A stretch of DNA of 64,000 bases from Caldicellulosiruptor danielii (GTDB lineage: Bacteria > Bacillota > Thermoanaerobacteria > Caldicellulosiruptorales > Caldicellulosiruptoraceae). The stretch lies in the NCBI RefSeq assembly GCF_034343125.1, contig NZ_CP139957.1, positions 705,001 to 769,000 on the forward strand. Direction: 5' to 3'. A model generated the notes under the pieces. It saw only the letters and a list, made by a program, of their open reading frames with translations. It was not told the origin of the DNA and made no database searches. Both the position numbers and the translations under genes were made by a program. Position 1 is the stretch's first letter; every line of letters begins with the position of its first letter. This document shows, piece by piece, positions 6,641 to 17,125 of this stretch.

Positions 6641-7888
6641 GTGCCACAGATAATAAGAAGCACCAGACTAAGAAATATTCTTTTAATTTTAAGTGTAATT
6701 GGACCAGGGCTTGTGACTGCAACAGCTGACAATGATGCATCGGGTATCGCAACATATGCAATGGTAGGTTCCATGTTTGGTTATAAGATGCTGTGGGGAC
6801 TTTTTCTTATAACCATAAGCTTGGCAGTAATTCAAGAAATGGCGGCAAGAATGGGTGTTGTAACAGGTAAGGGTTTGTCTGACCTTATCAGGGAAAACTT
6901 TGGTGTAAAAATGACTTTTTTTGCAATGATGGCTCTACTAATTGCTAACTTTACAACAACAGTTGGCGAGTTTGCGGGAATTGCAGCAAGCCTTGAGATA
7001 TTTGGTATATCAAAATATATCTCTGTTCCTCTTACTGCCATTTTTGTATGGTATATTATCAATAAAGGTTCGTATAGAAAAACAGAGAAGTTCTTTTTAG
7101 GTCTTATGGTAATTTATGTTAGCTATATAATTTCAGGATTTTTAGCCAAACCTGACTGGAAAGAGGTTTTCAAAAACACATTTGTGCCCTCATTTAGCTT
7201 TGAGCCCAGTTTTATATTGATTTTTATTGCAATGATAGGGACAACGATAACGCCATGGATGCAGTTTTATTTACAGTCATCTGTTGTGGATAAAGGGGTT
7301 GATGTTAAGAACCTTAAGTACCAGCGATGGGATGTGTTTTTGGGAGCATTCTGGACAGACTTTATTGCTTTTTTCATAGTTGTTGCAACAGCAGCAACAC
7401 TTTATAAACATGGCATTAACATTGAAACGGCAGAAGATGCTGCAAAGGCGCTTCAGCCATTTGCAGGAAAATATGCGTCAAGCCTTTTTGCGATAGGGCT
7501 TTTTGGTGCATCGCTTCTGGGTGCACATATTCTGCCACTTTCAACAGCGTATGCTATAACTGAAGCATTTGGGTTTGAAAATGGACTTGACAAAAAATTC
7601 AAAGAAGCGCCTGCATTTTATGGGATAATACTCCTTTTTATTGTAATAGGTGCGGGAATAATTTTAATTCCAAATATACCATTAATTAAGCTTATGATAA
7701 TAGCTCAGGAGATAAATGGAATTTTGCTTCCAATAATTCTCATTTATATGCTTAAGCTCACAAACGATAAAGAAGTCATGGGTGAATATGTGAATTCAAA
7801 AACATTTAATATAATTGCATGGGTGACAGTTGTGTTCATAATAATTTTAACATTGATTTTGCTTGTACAGCCATTCTTGAATATATAA
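6641..7888 (+). CDS. Nramp-related Mg2+ transporter (NRMT type)
   Basis: 415 residues with about 11 membrane helices. The Nramp fold is clear (IGPGLVTATADNDASGIATY at the start), but the DPGN metal-binding motif of helix 1 of ordinary Mn/Fe Nramps is replaced by DNDASG, and the helix 6 MPH motif is replaced by TPW (GTTITPWMQFYLQSSVV). These changes are typical of the Nramp-related magnesium transporters described in Clostridium, which are also found under M-box control. The start is GTG 6641 behind GAGGTGAT. With the soluble MgtE-type protein it forms a two-gene operon. Mg2+ as substrate is inferred from motif and regulation. Confidence 0.88.
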   Translation: MPQIIRSTRLRNILLILSVIGPGLVTATADNDASGIATYAMVGSMFGYKMLWGLFLITISLAVIQEMAARMGVVTGKGLSDLIRENFGVKMTFFAMMALLIANFTTTVGEFAGIAASLEIFGISKYISVPLTAIFVWYIINKGSYRKTEKFFLGLMVIYVSYIISGFLAKPDWKEVFKNTFVPSFSFEPSFILIFIAMIGTTITPWMQFYLQSSVVDKGVDVKNLKYQRWDVFLGAFWTDFIAFFIVVATAATLYKHGINIETAEDAAKALQPFAGKYASSLFAIGLFGASLLGAHILPLSTAYAITEAFGFENGLDKKFKEAPAFYGIILLFIVIGAGIILIPNIPLIKLMIIAQEINGILLPIILIYMLKLTNDKEVMGEYVNSKTFNIIAWVTVVFIIILTLILLVQPFLNI

Positions 7889-7960
7889 AGATTAACCATT
7901 AATCTTTTACACGGTTTTTTGATAAGGAAAATTTTAAAAATTTGATTGTAAAGTAGTTTT

Positions 7961-8007
7961 GCCGCAGATGGTTTTTCTGAAGTTACTATCCTTGCGGCTT
8001 TTCTTTT
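7961..8007 (+). terminator. Terminator of the magnesium operon
   Basis: GCCGCA at 7961-7966 pairs with TGCGGC at 7993-7998, followed by TTTTCTTTTTC. The long loop makes it a moderate-strength call. Confidence 0.6.
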
Positions 8008-8014
8008 TCTTCAC

Positions 8015-8044
8015 TTGACATGAAGCACATCTTTGGTTTATAAT
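8015..8044 (+). promoter_or_regulatory. Promoter of greA-lysS
   Basis: Consensus TTGACA at 8015-8020, an 18-bp spacer and consensus TATAAT at 8039-8044. This is the best sigma-A type match in the first 10 kb. Confidence 0.8.
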
Positions 8045-8144
8045 TGACAAAAGTTAAAATGTACAAGCATAAATTGAAGTGGTTTGAATTAAAATTAATC
8101 ATAAAAATAAAGTCTATTTTCTTTTTGAAAAAGGGGAGGAAAAA

Positions 8145-8633
8145 ATGGCAAGAGAAATGGATACAGCAAAATATCAACTTTCTCGTGAAGCATATGAAAA
8201 GTACTTAAAAGAGCTCGAAAATTTAAAGACAGTCAAAAGGAAAGAAGTTGCAGAAAAGATAAAGGTTGCACGCTCGTTTGGTGACCTTTCAGAAAACTCC
8301 GAGTACGACGAAGCAAAGGCAGAACAGGCAGCTTTAGAAGAAAGAATTGCATATTTAGAACAACTTATCAATAATGCCAAGATTATTGATAAAGATGAAG
8401 TTTCTACTGATTTTGTTGGAATTGGTACAAACGTGAAAATTCAGAATTTAGATACTGGGGATGTATTTGAATATTCGATAGTTGGTTCAAAGGAAGCAGA
8501 CCCTCTGAATTTTAAGATTTCTGATGAGTCGCCTGTTGGCAAAGCTTTGATAGGTAAGAAAGTTGGAGATGTTGTTGAGGTAATAGTACCCGCAGGGAAG
8601 TTCAAATATAAGATACTTGAGATATCAAAATAA
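8145..8633 (+). CDS. greA: Transcription elongation factor GreA
   Basis: 162 residues, the normal GreA length. An N-terminal coiled-coil hairpin carries the acidic tip ([20 protein letters not shown]), followed by the globular FKBP-like domain ending [18 protein letters not shown]. GreA enters the RNA polymerase secondary channel and stimulates cleavage of backtracked RNA. ATG 8145 follows GGGGAGG. It is co-transcribed with lysS, an order common in Firmicutes. Confidence 0.97.
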   Translation: MAREMDTAKYQLSREAYEKYLKELENLKTVKRKEVAEKIKVARSFGDLSENSEYDEAKAEQAALEERIAYLEQLINNAKIIDKDEVSTDFVGIGTNVKIQNLDTGDVFEYSIVGSKEADPLNFKISDESPVGKALIGKKVGDVVEVIVPAGKFKYKILEISK

Positions 8634-8650
8634 AAAGACGGAGTTGGTGA

Positions 8651-10144
<1,494 letters not shown>

Positions 10145-10152
10145 TAAAAGAG

Positions 10153-10198
10153 AAAGGGGCAGTTTTGTTTATTTTTTGAGAAAGCTGCCCCTTTTTTT
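10153..10198 (+). terminator. Terminator after lysS
   Basis: AAAGGGGCAG at 10153-10162 pairs with CTGCCCCTTT at 10185-10194 with a T run (TTTTTTT from 10192). Confidence 0.9.
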
Positions 10199-10246
10199 AG
10201 AATACTATAATTTTTTAATTGTGCTATAATAGTAAGGGAAGGTAAA

Positions 10247-11275
10247 ATGGGAAAGAAGGAGATTTTAAATAGTATGAAAATTGCTATTCCGCATTCGCTT
10301 TTGTATTATTACTATTTTCCTTTATGGGATACATTTTTCAAAGAACTCGGGTTTGAGGTTGTGGACACAGGTCCAACAACCAAAGATATTCTTGATAAAG
10401 GTTCCAAGGCTGCTGTTGCTGACATCTGTGCGCCTATCAAAATATTTACAGGACATGTTATTGAGGGGCTTGAAAAGGCTGATTATGTCTTTGTTCCAAG
10501 GTTTGCGAGGATAAAAAAGCCGGAATATTTTTGTCCAAAGTTTATGGGGCTTCCAGACATAATTGAGGGAACAGTAGAAAAAAGTAAAGGAAGAGTTATC
10601 TCACCCATAATAAACGAAAAAAACAACGAGAATATAAGCTCACCAAGGGGTTATGAAATCCTAATTGATATGTTTGGATTTTCTCACAGGGAGATACGAC
10701 TTGCGATAAAAAGAGCAGAAGAGGTTTTTGAAAGGTTTAAAAGTCTGATGCACAGTGGTCTTTCTTGTGACAAAGCACTGAATAGCTACAGAACGGGTAG
10801 ATGGGAAGAAGATTTGGGAAAGGTAAAAAAAGATGGTGATGTGACAATTGCTGTTTTAGGATATGTATATGATGTGTATGATTCTTTCATAAGCATGGAT
10901 GTTGTAAAAAAACTTGAAACCTTAGGTGTAAATATAAAAACATTTGAGATGGTACCCCAAGAGGTTGCATACGAGAGTTTAAAACACTATAGAAAAAGAC
11001 TTTTTTGGACATTTTCGAATAGAGTACTTGGTGCCGGACTTTACTACCTAAAAGATCCAGATGTGGATGGTATAATCCATGTGACGGCTTTCGGATGTGG
11101 ACCTGATGCAATTGTGGGAAGGTTTTTGCAATTTGAGAGCGATGTTGCAGGAAAGCCTTTTACCACTTTGAGAGTGGATGAGCACACAGGAGAAGGGCAT
11201 ATGGTCACAAGGATAGAAGCCTTTGTTGACATGCTCAGACGAAAAAAGTGGGCAAAATTGTCGGAGGTATTGTAA
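10247..11275 (+). CDS. DUF2229/HgdB-like dehydratase-superfamily protein, first subunit
   Basis: 342 residues. It belongs to the acyl-CoA dehydratase / activase-associated (DUF2229-HgdB) group: a short N-terminal PHSLLYYYYFPLWDTFFKEL element, then conserved cysteines in AVADICAPIKIF, KKPEYFCPKFMGLPD and HVTAFGCGPDAI, which are candidate iron-sulfur ligands. In many bacteria this region is part of one long protein with the activator; here it is separate. One base separates it from the next gene, which belongs to the same superfamily, and an HgdC-type activator follows. The substrate is unknown. A TATAAT at 10225-10230 suggests a promoter. Confidence 0.8.
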   Translation: MGKKEILNSMKIAIPHSLLYYYYFPLWDTFFKELGFEVVDTGPTTKDILDKGSKAAVADICAPIKIFTGHVIEGLEKADYVFVPRFARIKKPEYFCPKFMGLPDIIEGTVEKSKGRVISPIINEKNNENISSPRGYEILIDMFGFSHREIRLAIKRAEEVFERFKSLMHSGLSCDKALNSYRTGRWEEDLGKVKKDGDVTIAVLGYVYDVYDSFISMDVVKKLETLGVNIKTFEMVPQEVAYESLKHYRKRLFWTFSNRVLGAGLYYLKDPDVDGIIHVTAFGCGPDAIVGRFLQFESDVAGKPFTTLRVDEHTGEGHMVTRIEAFVDMLRRKKWAKLSEVL

Positions 11276-11276
11276 A

Positions 11277-12428
11277 ATGAAGGTATCGTTTCCGTACATG
11301 GGCTCTGCCATAGTGTACAAAAAGCTTTTTGAGTTTTTGGAACATGAAGTAATAATGCCGCCAAAACCAACGCAAAGGACAATGGACCTTGGTGTCAAAT
11401 ACTCACCAGAGTTTGCTTGCATTCCTCTTAAAATGGTCATGGGAACATATTTAGAAGCCATTGAAAAAGGTGCAAAAGTGCTTGTGACATCTGGTGGTCA
11501 TGGTCCGTGCAGAGCAGGTTTTTATGGTGACACTCACAGAAATATATTGAAATCTCTGGGCTATGACGATATTGAGCTTATAATCTTTGATGCTCCACAG
11601 GATAGCTGGAGGGCATTTTTCAGAAATGTTCAAAAAATCAGAAATGGAGTTCCATGGCATAAGGTCATAAACAGGATGTACACGTTATACAGATTTGTCC
11701 AGAAACTTGATGAGCTTGAGAAGATGGTTCAAAAAATAAGACCGTATGAGGTCAACAAAGGTCAAACAACTCAGGTTTGGAATCAAATCCAAGAAAGGTT
11801 TGACAAGATAAAGACAAGAAAAGAGCTGTATAAGGTTTATGAAGAGTGCAAGCAGTTGCTTTTTAGTATCCCAACAAGGAAGGTTGACGAAAAAGACAGA
11901 ATAAGAGTCGGAATTGTAGGCGAGATTTATGTTGTGATGGAAAGTTCTATTAATTTTGGGATAGAAGAGATTTTGGGCAATCTTGGTGTTGAGGTAGAAA
12001 GAAGCTTGTATCTTTTTGAGTGGATAAACGACAATCTGGTCCCATGGATTTTGAGACCCAAGAGGTTTAAAGAGATTATAAAAAAGGGGCAAAGATATAT
12101 CAAGATTTTAATTGGTGGTCATGCGGTTGAGACTGTGGGACATATTATAGACTTTAAAGAGAGAGGGTTTGACGGAATTGTTCATCTTATGCCCTTTGCA
12201 TGTTTACCAGAACTTGTAACCCAGAGTTTAATTCCAAAGATATCAAAAGAGGTTGACATTCCAATTCTATCGCTTCCAATAGATGAGCAGACTGGAAAGG
12301 CAAATATGCTTACCAGGATAGAAGCCTTTATTGACCTTTTGAAAAATAGGAAAAGAGGAAAAACAAAAGAAGTTTTTATTGACAACATACAAGAACATGT
12401 TCAAGAAGAAAGGGTTGTAATGGTATGA
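11277..12428 (+). CDS. DUF2229/HgdB-like dehydratase-superfamily protein, second subunit
   Basis: 383 residues starting at ATG 11277 behind GGAGGT; the frame is open further upstream but overlaps the previous gene. Three cysteines again sit in conserved positions (YSPEFACIPLKM, GGHGPCRAGFYGD, HLMPFACLPELV), paralogous to the first subunit, and both end in a similar DEQTGKANMLTRIEAFIDLL / DEHTGEGHMVTRIEAFVDML block. The pair therefore looks like a heterodimer of HgdB-type halves holding Fe-S clusters, comparable to the double-cubane-cluster proteins. Its stop overlaps the activator start by four bases. Confidence 0.8.
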   Translation: MKVSFPYMGSAIVYKKLFEFLEHEVIMPPKPTQRTMDLGVKYSPEFACIPLKMVMGTYLEAIEKGAKVLVTSGGHGPCRAGFYGDTHRNILKSLGYDDIELIIFDAPQDSWRAFFRNVQKIRNGVPWHKVINRMYTLYRFVQKLDELEKMVQKIRPYEVNKGQTTQVWNQIQERFDKIKTRKELYKVYEECKQLLFSIPTRKVDEKDRIRVGIVGEIYVVMESSINFGIEEILGNLGVEVERSLYLFEWINDNLVPWILRPKRFKEIIKKGQRYIKILIGGHAVETVGHIIDFKERGFDGIVHLMPFACLPELVTQSLIPKISKEVDIPILSLPIDEQTGKANMLTRIEAFIDLLKNRKRGKTKEVFIDNIQEHVQEERVVMV

Positions 12429-13384
12429 AGGAAATCTACATAGGGGTTGACGTGGGTTCTGTTTCAACTAACGTTGTTGCCATTGATAGAAATGTAAACG
12501 TACTTTTTAAGACATATATAAGAACAAATGGACAGCCTATAGATTCTGTCAAAGAAGGTGTAAAGCAGTTAAGAGAAGCTTTAGGTGATGTAGAGGTTTT
12601 AGGAGTAGGTACAACTGGGTCTGGAAGACAGCTTGCAGGTGCTATCTTGGGTGCTGACGTTGTAAAGAATGAAATTACAGCCCATGCAATAGCCACAATT
12701 CATTTTGTACCGGATGTGAGGACTATTTTTGAAATAGGTGGCCAGGACTCAAAGATAATAATTATAAAGGACCAGATGGTTGTAGATTTTGCAATGAACA
12801 CCGTATGCGCTGCAGGTACAGGTTCGTTTTTGGACCATCAGGCAGAAAGGCTCAAAATCCCTATTGAGCAGTTTGGTGATTTGGCACTTTCTGCAACACG
12901 GCCAGTTCGAATTGCGGGAAGATGCACAGTGTTTGCAGAGTCTGACATGATTGCGAAGCAACAGTTTGGCTTTTCAAAAGCCGAGATAATAAGAGGTCTT
13001 TGCGATGCTCTTGTGAGAAATTATTTGAACAATGTTGGAAGAGGCAAGAATTTGGAACCACCCTTTGTTTTTCAAGGTGGTGTTGCAGCGAACAAGGGTA
13101 TCAGAGCTGCATTCGAAAGAGAACTTCAAAGCAAGATTATTGTACCTGAACATTTCAATGTGATGGGGGCAATAGGTAGCGCCATTTTAGCTAAGAATTA
13201 CATAGAAAAGACAAATGCAAAAACAAATTTTAGAGGGTTTGATGCTGCCGATATTGACTTTTCGACGGCATCTTTTGAGTGCAAGGGCTGTTCGAACAGG
13301 TGTGAGGTTGTAAAAGTATCTATGGAAGGCAAGGTCATTGCAATGTGGGGTGACAGGTGCGGCAAGTGGACAAATTCGCTGTAA
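12425..13384 (+). CDS. BadF/BadG/HgdC-type ATP-dependent activator
   Basis: 319 residues of the ASKHA fold: YIGVDVGSVSTNVVAID, EIGGQDSKIIII and the ATP-binding FQGGVAANKGIRAAF. Two cluster cysteines occur in NTVCAAGTGSF and AGRCTVFAES, as in activators that bridge one 4Fe-4S cluster across a dimer. The C-terminus adds another cysteine set (FECKGCSNRC and GDRCGKW), which may hold a second cluster. Such activators use ATP to fire a low-potential electron into their partner enzyme. The partner is most likely the two preceding gene products, given the four-base overlap. Confidence 0.9.
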   Translation: MKEIYIGVDVGSVSTNVVAIDRNVNVLFKTYIRTNGQPIDSVKEGVKQLREALGDVEVLGVGTTGSGRQLAGAILGADVVKNEITAHAIATIHFVPDVRTIFEIGGQDSKIIIIKDQMVVDFAMNTVCAAGTGSFLDHQAERLKIPIEQFGDLALSATRPVRIAGRCTVFAESDMIAKQQFGFSKAEIIRGLCDALVRNYLNNVGRGKNLEPPFVFQGGVAANKGIRAAFERELQSKIIVPEHFNVMGAIGSAILAKNYIEKTNAKTNFRGFDAADIDFSTASFECKGCSNRCEVVKVSMEGKVIAMWGDRCGKWTNSL

Positions 13385-13552
13385 GTTCTCGTGCACCAAA
13401 GCTGTAGGAGGGCTGTTCCATGGCTTTAAGTTTTTTATGGACAGTTATATTTTTCTATTTAAAAAGTGATATAATAAAAATAGAAGAATAATTTTTGATA
13501 AGAAGGTTTTAGTCATGTCGGAGGGGTAAGGGATTATATAAGGGCAATTCTT

Positions 13553-14281
13553 TTGAAGATGTGTGCTTTAGAGTCGTATTCGGGCAAAGAAGAAGAGTTA
13601 AAAGAGTTTGTTGAAAATGAACTTTCTGAGATGCTGGTCTTTTATGATGATGACCTTAAAAACAACCTATTTGGTGAAAGAGGCAAAAATCCCAAGGTAC
13701 TTTTAAATGCTCATCTTGACTCTGTTGGTAGTGAACATGTGGGTAAAAACTGGATGTTTGAAGTAGTTTATGATGAAAGGACTGGCAGAATAAAAGGAAA
13801 TGGTGTACGTCCTATAGGTGCTGACGACAGATGCGGTATTGCTGTTATCTTGGCTCTTCTGAGGTTCACTGATTATTCATTCAAGTTTCTTTTTACCACA
13901 TCCTGTGAAGATGAACACCAGGGTGTAAAGTTCTTTATTGAAAATCATCAAGAATTTTTCAAGGGCGTAAACCTTGTGATTGGTCTTGACAGAAGAGGGT
14001 TTGGGGATGTTGTGTGCAGCTATGCCGGAAAAGACGTGTGTTTTAAGAATGAGTGTATTGATAAAGTGATAGACATAGGAAAATCCTTAGGAATTCCTGC
14101 TAAGAAAGAAAAAAGTCCGCACGTTGCCGACATAAGGTTTATTGCAGACAGGTTTGGGATTAGCAGTTTTTGTCTTTCTGTTGGATATTATAACCCTCAC
14201 ACAATATCTGAGTATGCTGTTTTGGATGAGGTTGTCAAGACATATGAATGGATGTGTAAAATCTTGGAGTGTGTACAGTGA
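13553..14281 (+). CDS. M20/M28/M42-type metallopeptidase-like protein
   Basis: About 242 residues with the metal-ligand pattern of co-catalytic zinc peptidases: NAHLDSVG (His, Asp), GADDRCG (Asp), TSCEDEHQG (Glu), GLDRRG (Asp) and a C-terminal GYYNPHT (His). It lacks a large dimerisation domain. The N-terminus is uncertain: the coding frame continues upstream (VRDYIRAILLKMCALESYSG) to a strong GGAGGGG site at 13520-13526, yet no ATG, GTG or TTG stands at the right distance, and TTG 13553 is simply the first usual start. Substrate unknown. Confidence 0.75.
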   Translation: MKMCALESYSGKEEELKEFVENELSEMLVFYDDDLKNNLFGERGKNPKVLLNAHLDSVGSEHVGKNWMFEVVYDERTGRIKGNGVRPIGADDRCGIAVILALLRFTDYSFKFLFTTSCEDEHQGVKFFIENHQEFFKGVNLVIGLDRRGFGDVVCSYAGKDVCFKNECIDKVIDIGKSLGIPAKKEKSPHVADIRFIADRFGISSFCLSVGYYNPHTISEYAVLDEVVKTYEWMCKILECVQ

Positions 14282-14310
14282 AAGAAAGCTTTTAAATAGA
14301 TTAACTACAT

Positions 14311-14336
14311 GGACCTTTTGAAAAGGTCCTTTTTTA
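14311..14336 (+). terminator. Terminator after the metallopeptidase gene
   Basis: GGACCTTT at 14311-14318 pairs with AAAGGTCC at 14322-14329, followed by TTTTTT. Confidence 0.88.
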
Positions 14337-14453
14337 TTATTGTAATTTTTTCTTTGCTCAAGTATAATGTATTAAAAATGATTATTTATGCATTTTTCAT
14401 TCTATTCAAGCGAAAAAATCGTTAAAAAAATAGGAGATATTATAAAAAACATG

Positions 14454-14482
14454 TCGACAAAGGTTTTCAGGTGTTATACAAT
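14454..14482 (+). promoter_or_regulatory. Putative promoter of the ilv operon
   Basis: TCGACA at 14454-14459, a 17-bp spacer and TACAAT at 14477-14482, about 60 bases before ilvE. No T-box or leader peptide is apparent in this leader. Confidence 0.5.
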
Positions 14483-14540
14483 AAATAATTAATCTTTTAA
14501 GCATTTCAAAAATTCTGTACAAATAGGGGGAAATGTTTCA

Positions 14541-15422
14541 ATGGAAGAAAAACTAATATACATTGATGGGGAGTTTTACAAAAAATCAGAAGCTAAAATT
14601 TCAGTGTTTGACCATGGTTTTTTGTACGGTGATGGTGTATTTGAAGGAATAAGGGTATATAATGGCAAAATTTTTAAGTGCAAAGAACATGTGGACAGGC
14701 TATACCAGGCTGCAAAGGCCATCTACATGGAAATTCCAATCTCAAAAGAGGAGATGATTGAAGCGCTAAAGAAGACTTGTAGGATAAACAATATCAGGGA
14801 AGGATATATCAGGCTTGTTGTATCGCGTGGAGTTGGAGATTTGGGGCTTTCACCAACAAAGTGTCCAAAACCGACAATTGTAATAATTGCTGATTCAATC
14901 ATTTTATATCCACAGGAAATGTATGAAAAGGGAATGAAGGTTATCACTGCTTCAACAAGAAGGAATAGTCCTCAGTGTTTAGACCCTCAGATAAAGTCTT
15001 TAAACTATCTCAACAACATCCTCGCAAAGATTGAAGCAAACAGAGCCGGAGTTCCTGAGGCTATAATGCTCACACAAGATGGCTATGTGACAGAGTGCAC
15101 AGGAGACAACATCTTCATTGTCAAGGATGGTGAGCTTATCACACCACCTGTGTATCTTGGAGCTTTGGATGGTATTACAAGAAGAACTGTTATGGCTTTG
15201 GCGAAAGATCTGGGGATACCTGTGTATGAAAAGGTATTTACACTCTACAACCTCTACAATGCTGATGAGTGCTTCTTTACAGGCACAGCAGCGGAGGTTA
15301 TTGCTGTGACCGAGGTTGACGGTAGAAAGATTGGAAATGGTGAGGTTGGACCAATCACCAAAAAGCTAATGGAAGAGTTCAAAAAGCTCACCCTTGTTGA
15401 TGGTGTTGACATATACGAATAA
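14541..15422 (+). CDS. ilvE: Branched-chain amino acid aminotransferase
   Basis: 293 residues, fold-type IV PLP enzyme. FDHGFLYGDGVFEGIRVYNG marks the N-terminus, the PLP lysine is in QIKSLNYLNNILAK, and ECTGDNIFIVKDG plus YNADECFFTGTAAEV complete the active site. It makes valine, leucine and isoleucine from their 2-oxo acids. GGGGGAA precedes ATG 14541. It is first in an ilvE-ilvD-ilvB operon with short gaps. Confidence 0.95.
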   Translation: MEEKLIYIDGEFYKKSEAKISVFDHGFLYGDGVFEGIRVYNGKIFKCKEHVDRLYQAAKAIYMEIPISKEEMIEALKKTCRINNIREGYIRLVVSRGVGDLGLSPTKCPKPTIVIIADSIILYPQEMYEKGMKVITASTRRNSPQCLDPQIKSLNYLNNILAKIEANRAGVPEAIMLTQDGYVTECTGDNIFIVKDGELITPPVYLGALDGITRRTVMALAKDLGIPVYEKVFTLYNLYNADECFFTGTAAEVIAVTEVDGRKIGNGEVGPITKKLMEEFKKLTLVDGVDIYE

Positions 15423-15439
15423 GGAGATGAAAGAGTAAG

Positions 15440-17098
15440 ATGAGAAGTGATATTGTCAAGAAAGGATTTGAAAAGGCTCCTCAGCGTTCGCTTTTCAAAG
15501 CAATGGGATACACTGATGAAGAGATAAGAAGACCACTTATTGCAGTTGTAAATTCATGGAATGAAGTTGTACCAGGGCACATTCATCTTGATAGGATTGC
15601 AGAGGCAGTAAAAGCGGGTATCAGGCTGGCCGGGGCAACTCCAATGGAGTTTAACGTCATAGGTGTTTGTGATGGTATTGCAATGGGTCATATTGGCATG
15701 AAGTACTCTCTTATCACAAGAGAGCTCATTGCAGACTCAATTGAAGCAATGGCAATGGCACATCAGTTTGACGGCATGGTCTTGATTCCAAACTGCGACA
15801 AAATCGTCCCTGGAATGCTCATGGCAGCAGCAAGGGTGAATATCCCAGCTATTTTGGTAAGCGGTGGACCTATGCTTGCAGGAAGAGTTGGTGATAAGGT
15901 ATGTGACCTCAACTCTGTATTCGAAGGTGTGGGGGCATATTCTGCAGGCAAGATTTCTGAAGAGGATTTATATGCCTTAGAAGAAAATGCATGCCCGGGC
16001 TGTGGTTCTTGTTCAGGAATGTTTACAGCAAACACAATGAACTGTTTGAGCGAAGCGCTTGGTATGGCTCTTGTGGGCAATGGTACAATTCCAGCTGTTA
16101 TGGCAGCACGAATCCGTCTTGCTAAAATGGCTGGAATGAAGATAGTTGAGCTTGTTGAAAAGGATATAAAGCCATCTGATATTTTGACAATTGAAGCATT
16201 TGAAAATGCCTTGACAGTTGATATGGCGCTTGGAGGCTCAACAAACACCATATTACACCTTCCAGCTATTGCAAATGAATTAGGGATAAAACTTAACCTT
16301 GATATTATAAACGACATCAGTGACAGAACACCAAACCTTTGCAAACTCTCACCTGCAGGGCATTACCATATCGAGGACCTTTACTTTGCGGGCGGCGTTC
16401 AAGCTGTTATGAATGAGCTTTCTAAAAAAGGTTTGATTCATTTAAATCTTTTGACAGTTACAGGGAAAACTGTGGAAGAAAATATCAAAGATGCAAAAGT
16501 TAAAGATTACAATGTAATCAGGCCAATTGACAATCCATATTCTGAAACAGGTGGGCTTGTGATTGTAAGAGGCAACCTTGCACCCGATGGTGCTGTTGTC
16601 AAAAAAAGTGCTGTGCCGCCAAAGCTGATGAAGCACAGAGGACCGGCGCGCGTGTTTGAAAGCGGCGAAGAAGTGTTTGAGGCAATCTTGAAAGGGAAAA
16701 TTCAAAAAGGAGATGTTATTGTTATAAGGTATGAAGGGCCAAAAGGTGGACCGGGGATGAGAGAGATGCTCTCACCCACATCAGCATTGGCAGGTGTTGG
16801 GCTAATTGAAGATGTTGCACTCATCACCGATGGAAGGTTTTCCGGTGCAACACGAGGCGCTTGTTTTGGCCATGTATCGCCGGAGGCAGCAGAGAGAGGT
16901 CCAATTGCAGCTGTGCAAGATGGAGATATCATCTCGATTGATATAGATAATAAAACTCTTACTTTAGAAGTTCCTGAAGAAGAAATAAAAAGAAGGCTTG
17001 AAGGCCTTCCACCATTTGAGCCAAAAGTGAAGAAAGGTTATCTTTACAGATACTCAAAACTTGTAAGGTCGGCATCAACCGGTGCTATACTTGAATAA
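15440..17098 (+). CDS. ilvD: Dihydroxy-acid dehydratase
   Basis: 552 residues, full length. Cluster cysteines are seen in [23 protein letters not shown] and [19 protein letters not shown], and the C-terminal [19 protein letters not shown] loop is intact. It dehydrates dihydroxyisovalerate and dihydroxymethylvalerate to the 2-oxo acids used by IlvE. It starts 18 bases after ilvE. Confidence 0.97.
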   Translation: MRSDIVKKGFEKAPQRSLFKAMGYTDEEIRRPLIAVVNSWNEVVPGHIHLDRIAEAVKAGIRLAGATPMEFNVIGVCDGIAMGHIGMKYSLITRELIADSIEAMAMAHQFDGMVLIPNCDKIVPGMLMAAARVNIPAILVSGGPMLAGRVGDKVCDLNSVFEGVGAYSAGKISEEDLYALEENACPGCGSCSGMFTANTMNCLSEALGMALVGNGTIPAVMAARIRLAKMAGMKIVELVEKDIKPSDILTIEAFENALTVDMALGGSTNTILHLPAIANELGIKLNLDIINDISDRTPNLCKLSPAGHYHIEDLYFAGGVQAVMNELSKKGLIHLNLLTVTGKTVEENIKDAKVKDYNVIRPIDNPYSETGGLVIVRGNLAPDGAVVKKSAVPPKLMKHRGPARVFESGEEVFEAILKGKIQKGDVIVIRYEGPKGGPGMREMLSPTSALAGVGLIEDVALITDGRFSGATRGACFGHVSPEAAERGPIAAVQDGDIISIDIDNKTLTLEVPEEEIKRRLEGLPPFEPKVKKGYLYRYSKLVRSASTGAILE

Positions 17099-17125
17099 AA
17101 ATCTTGTTTTGGGGGTTGTGGTATT

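Noticed and set aside
14340-14540. T-box or leader peptide in front of ilvE
   Set aside because: No T-box core sequence, specifier stem or run of Leu/Ile/Val codons can be found in the leader.
15763-16344. 193-codon minus-strand frame inside ilvD
   Set aside because: Codon-bias shadow of ilvD; no start signal and low-complexity composition.
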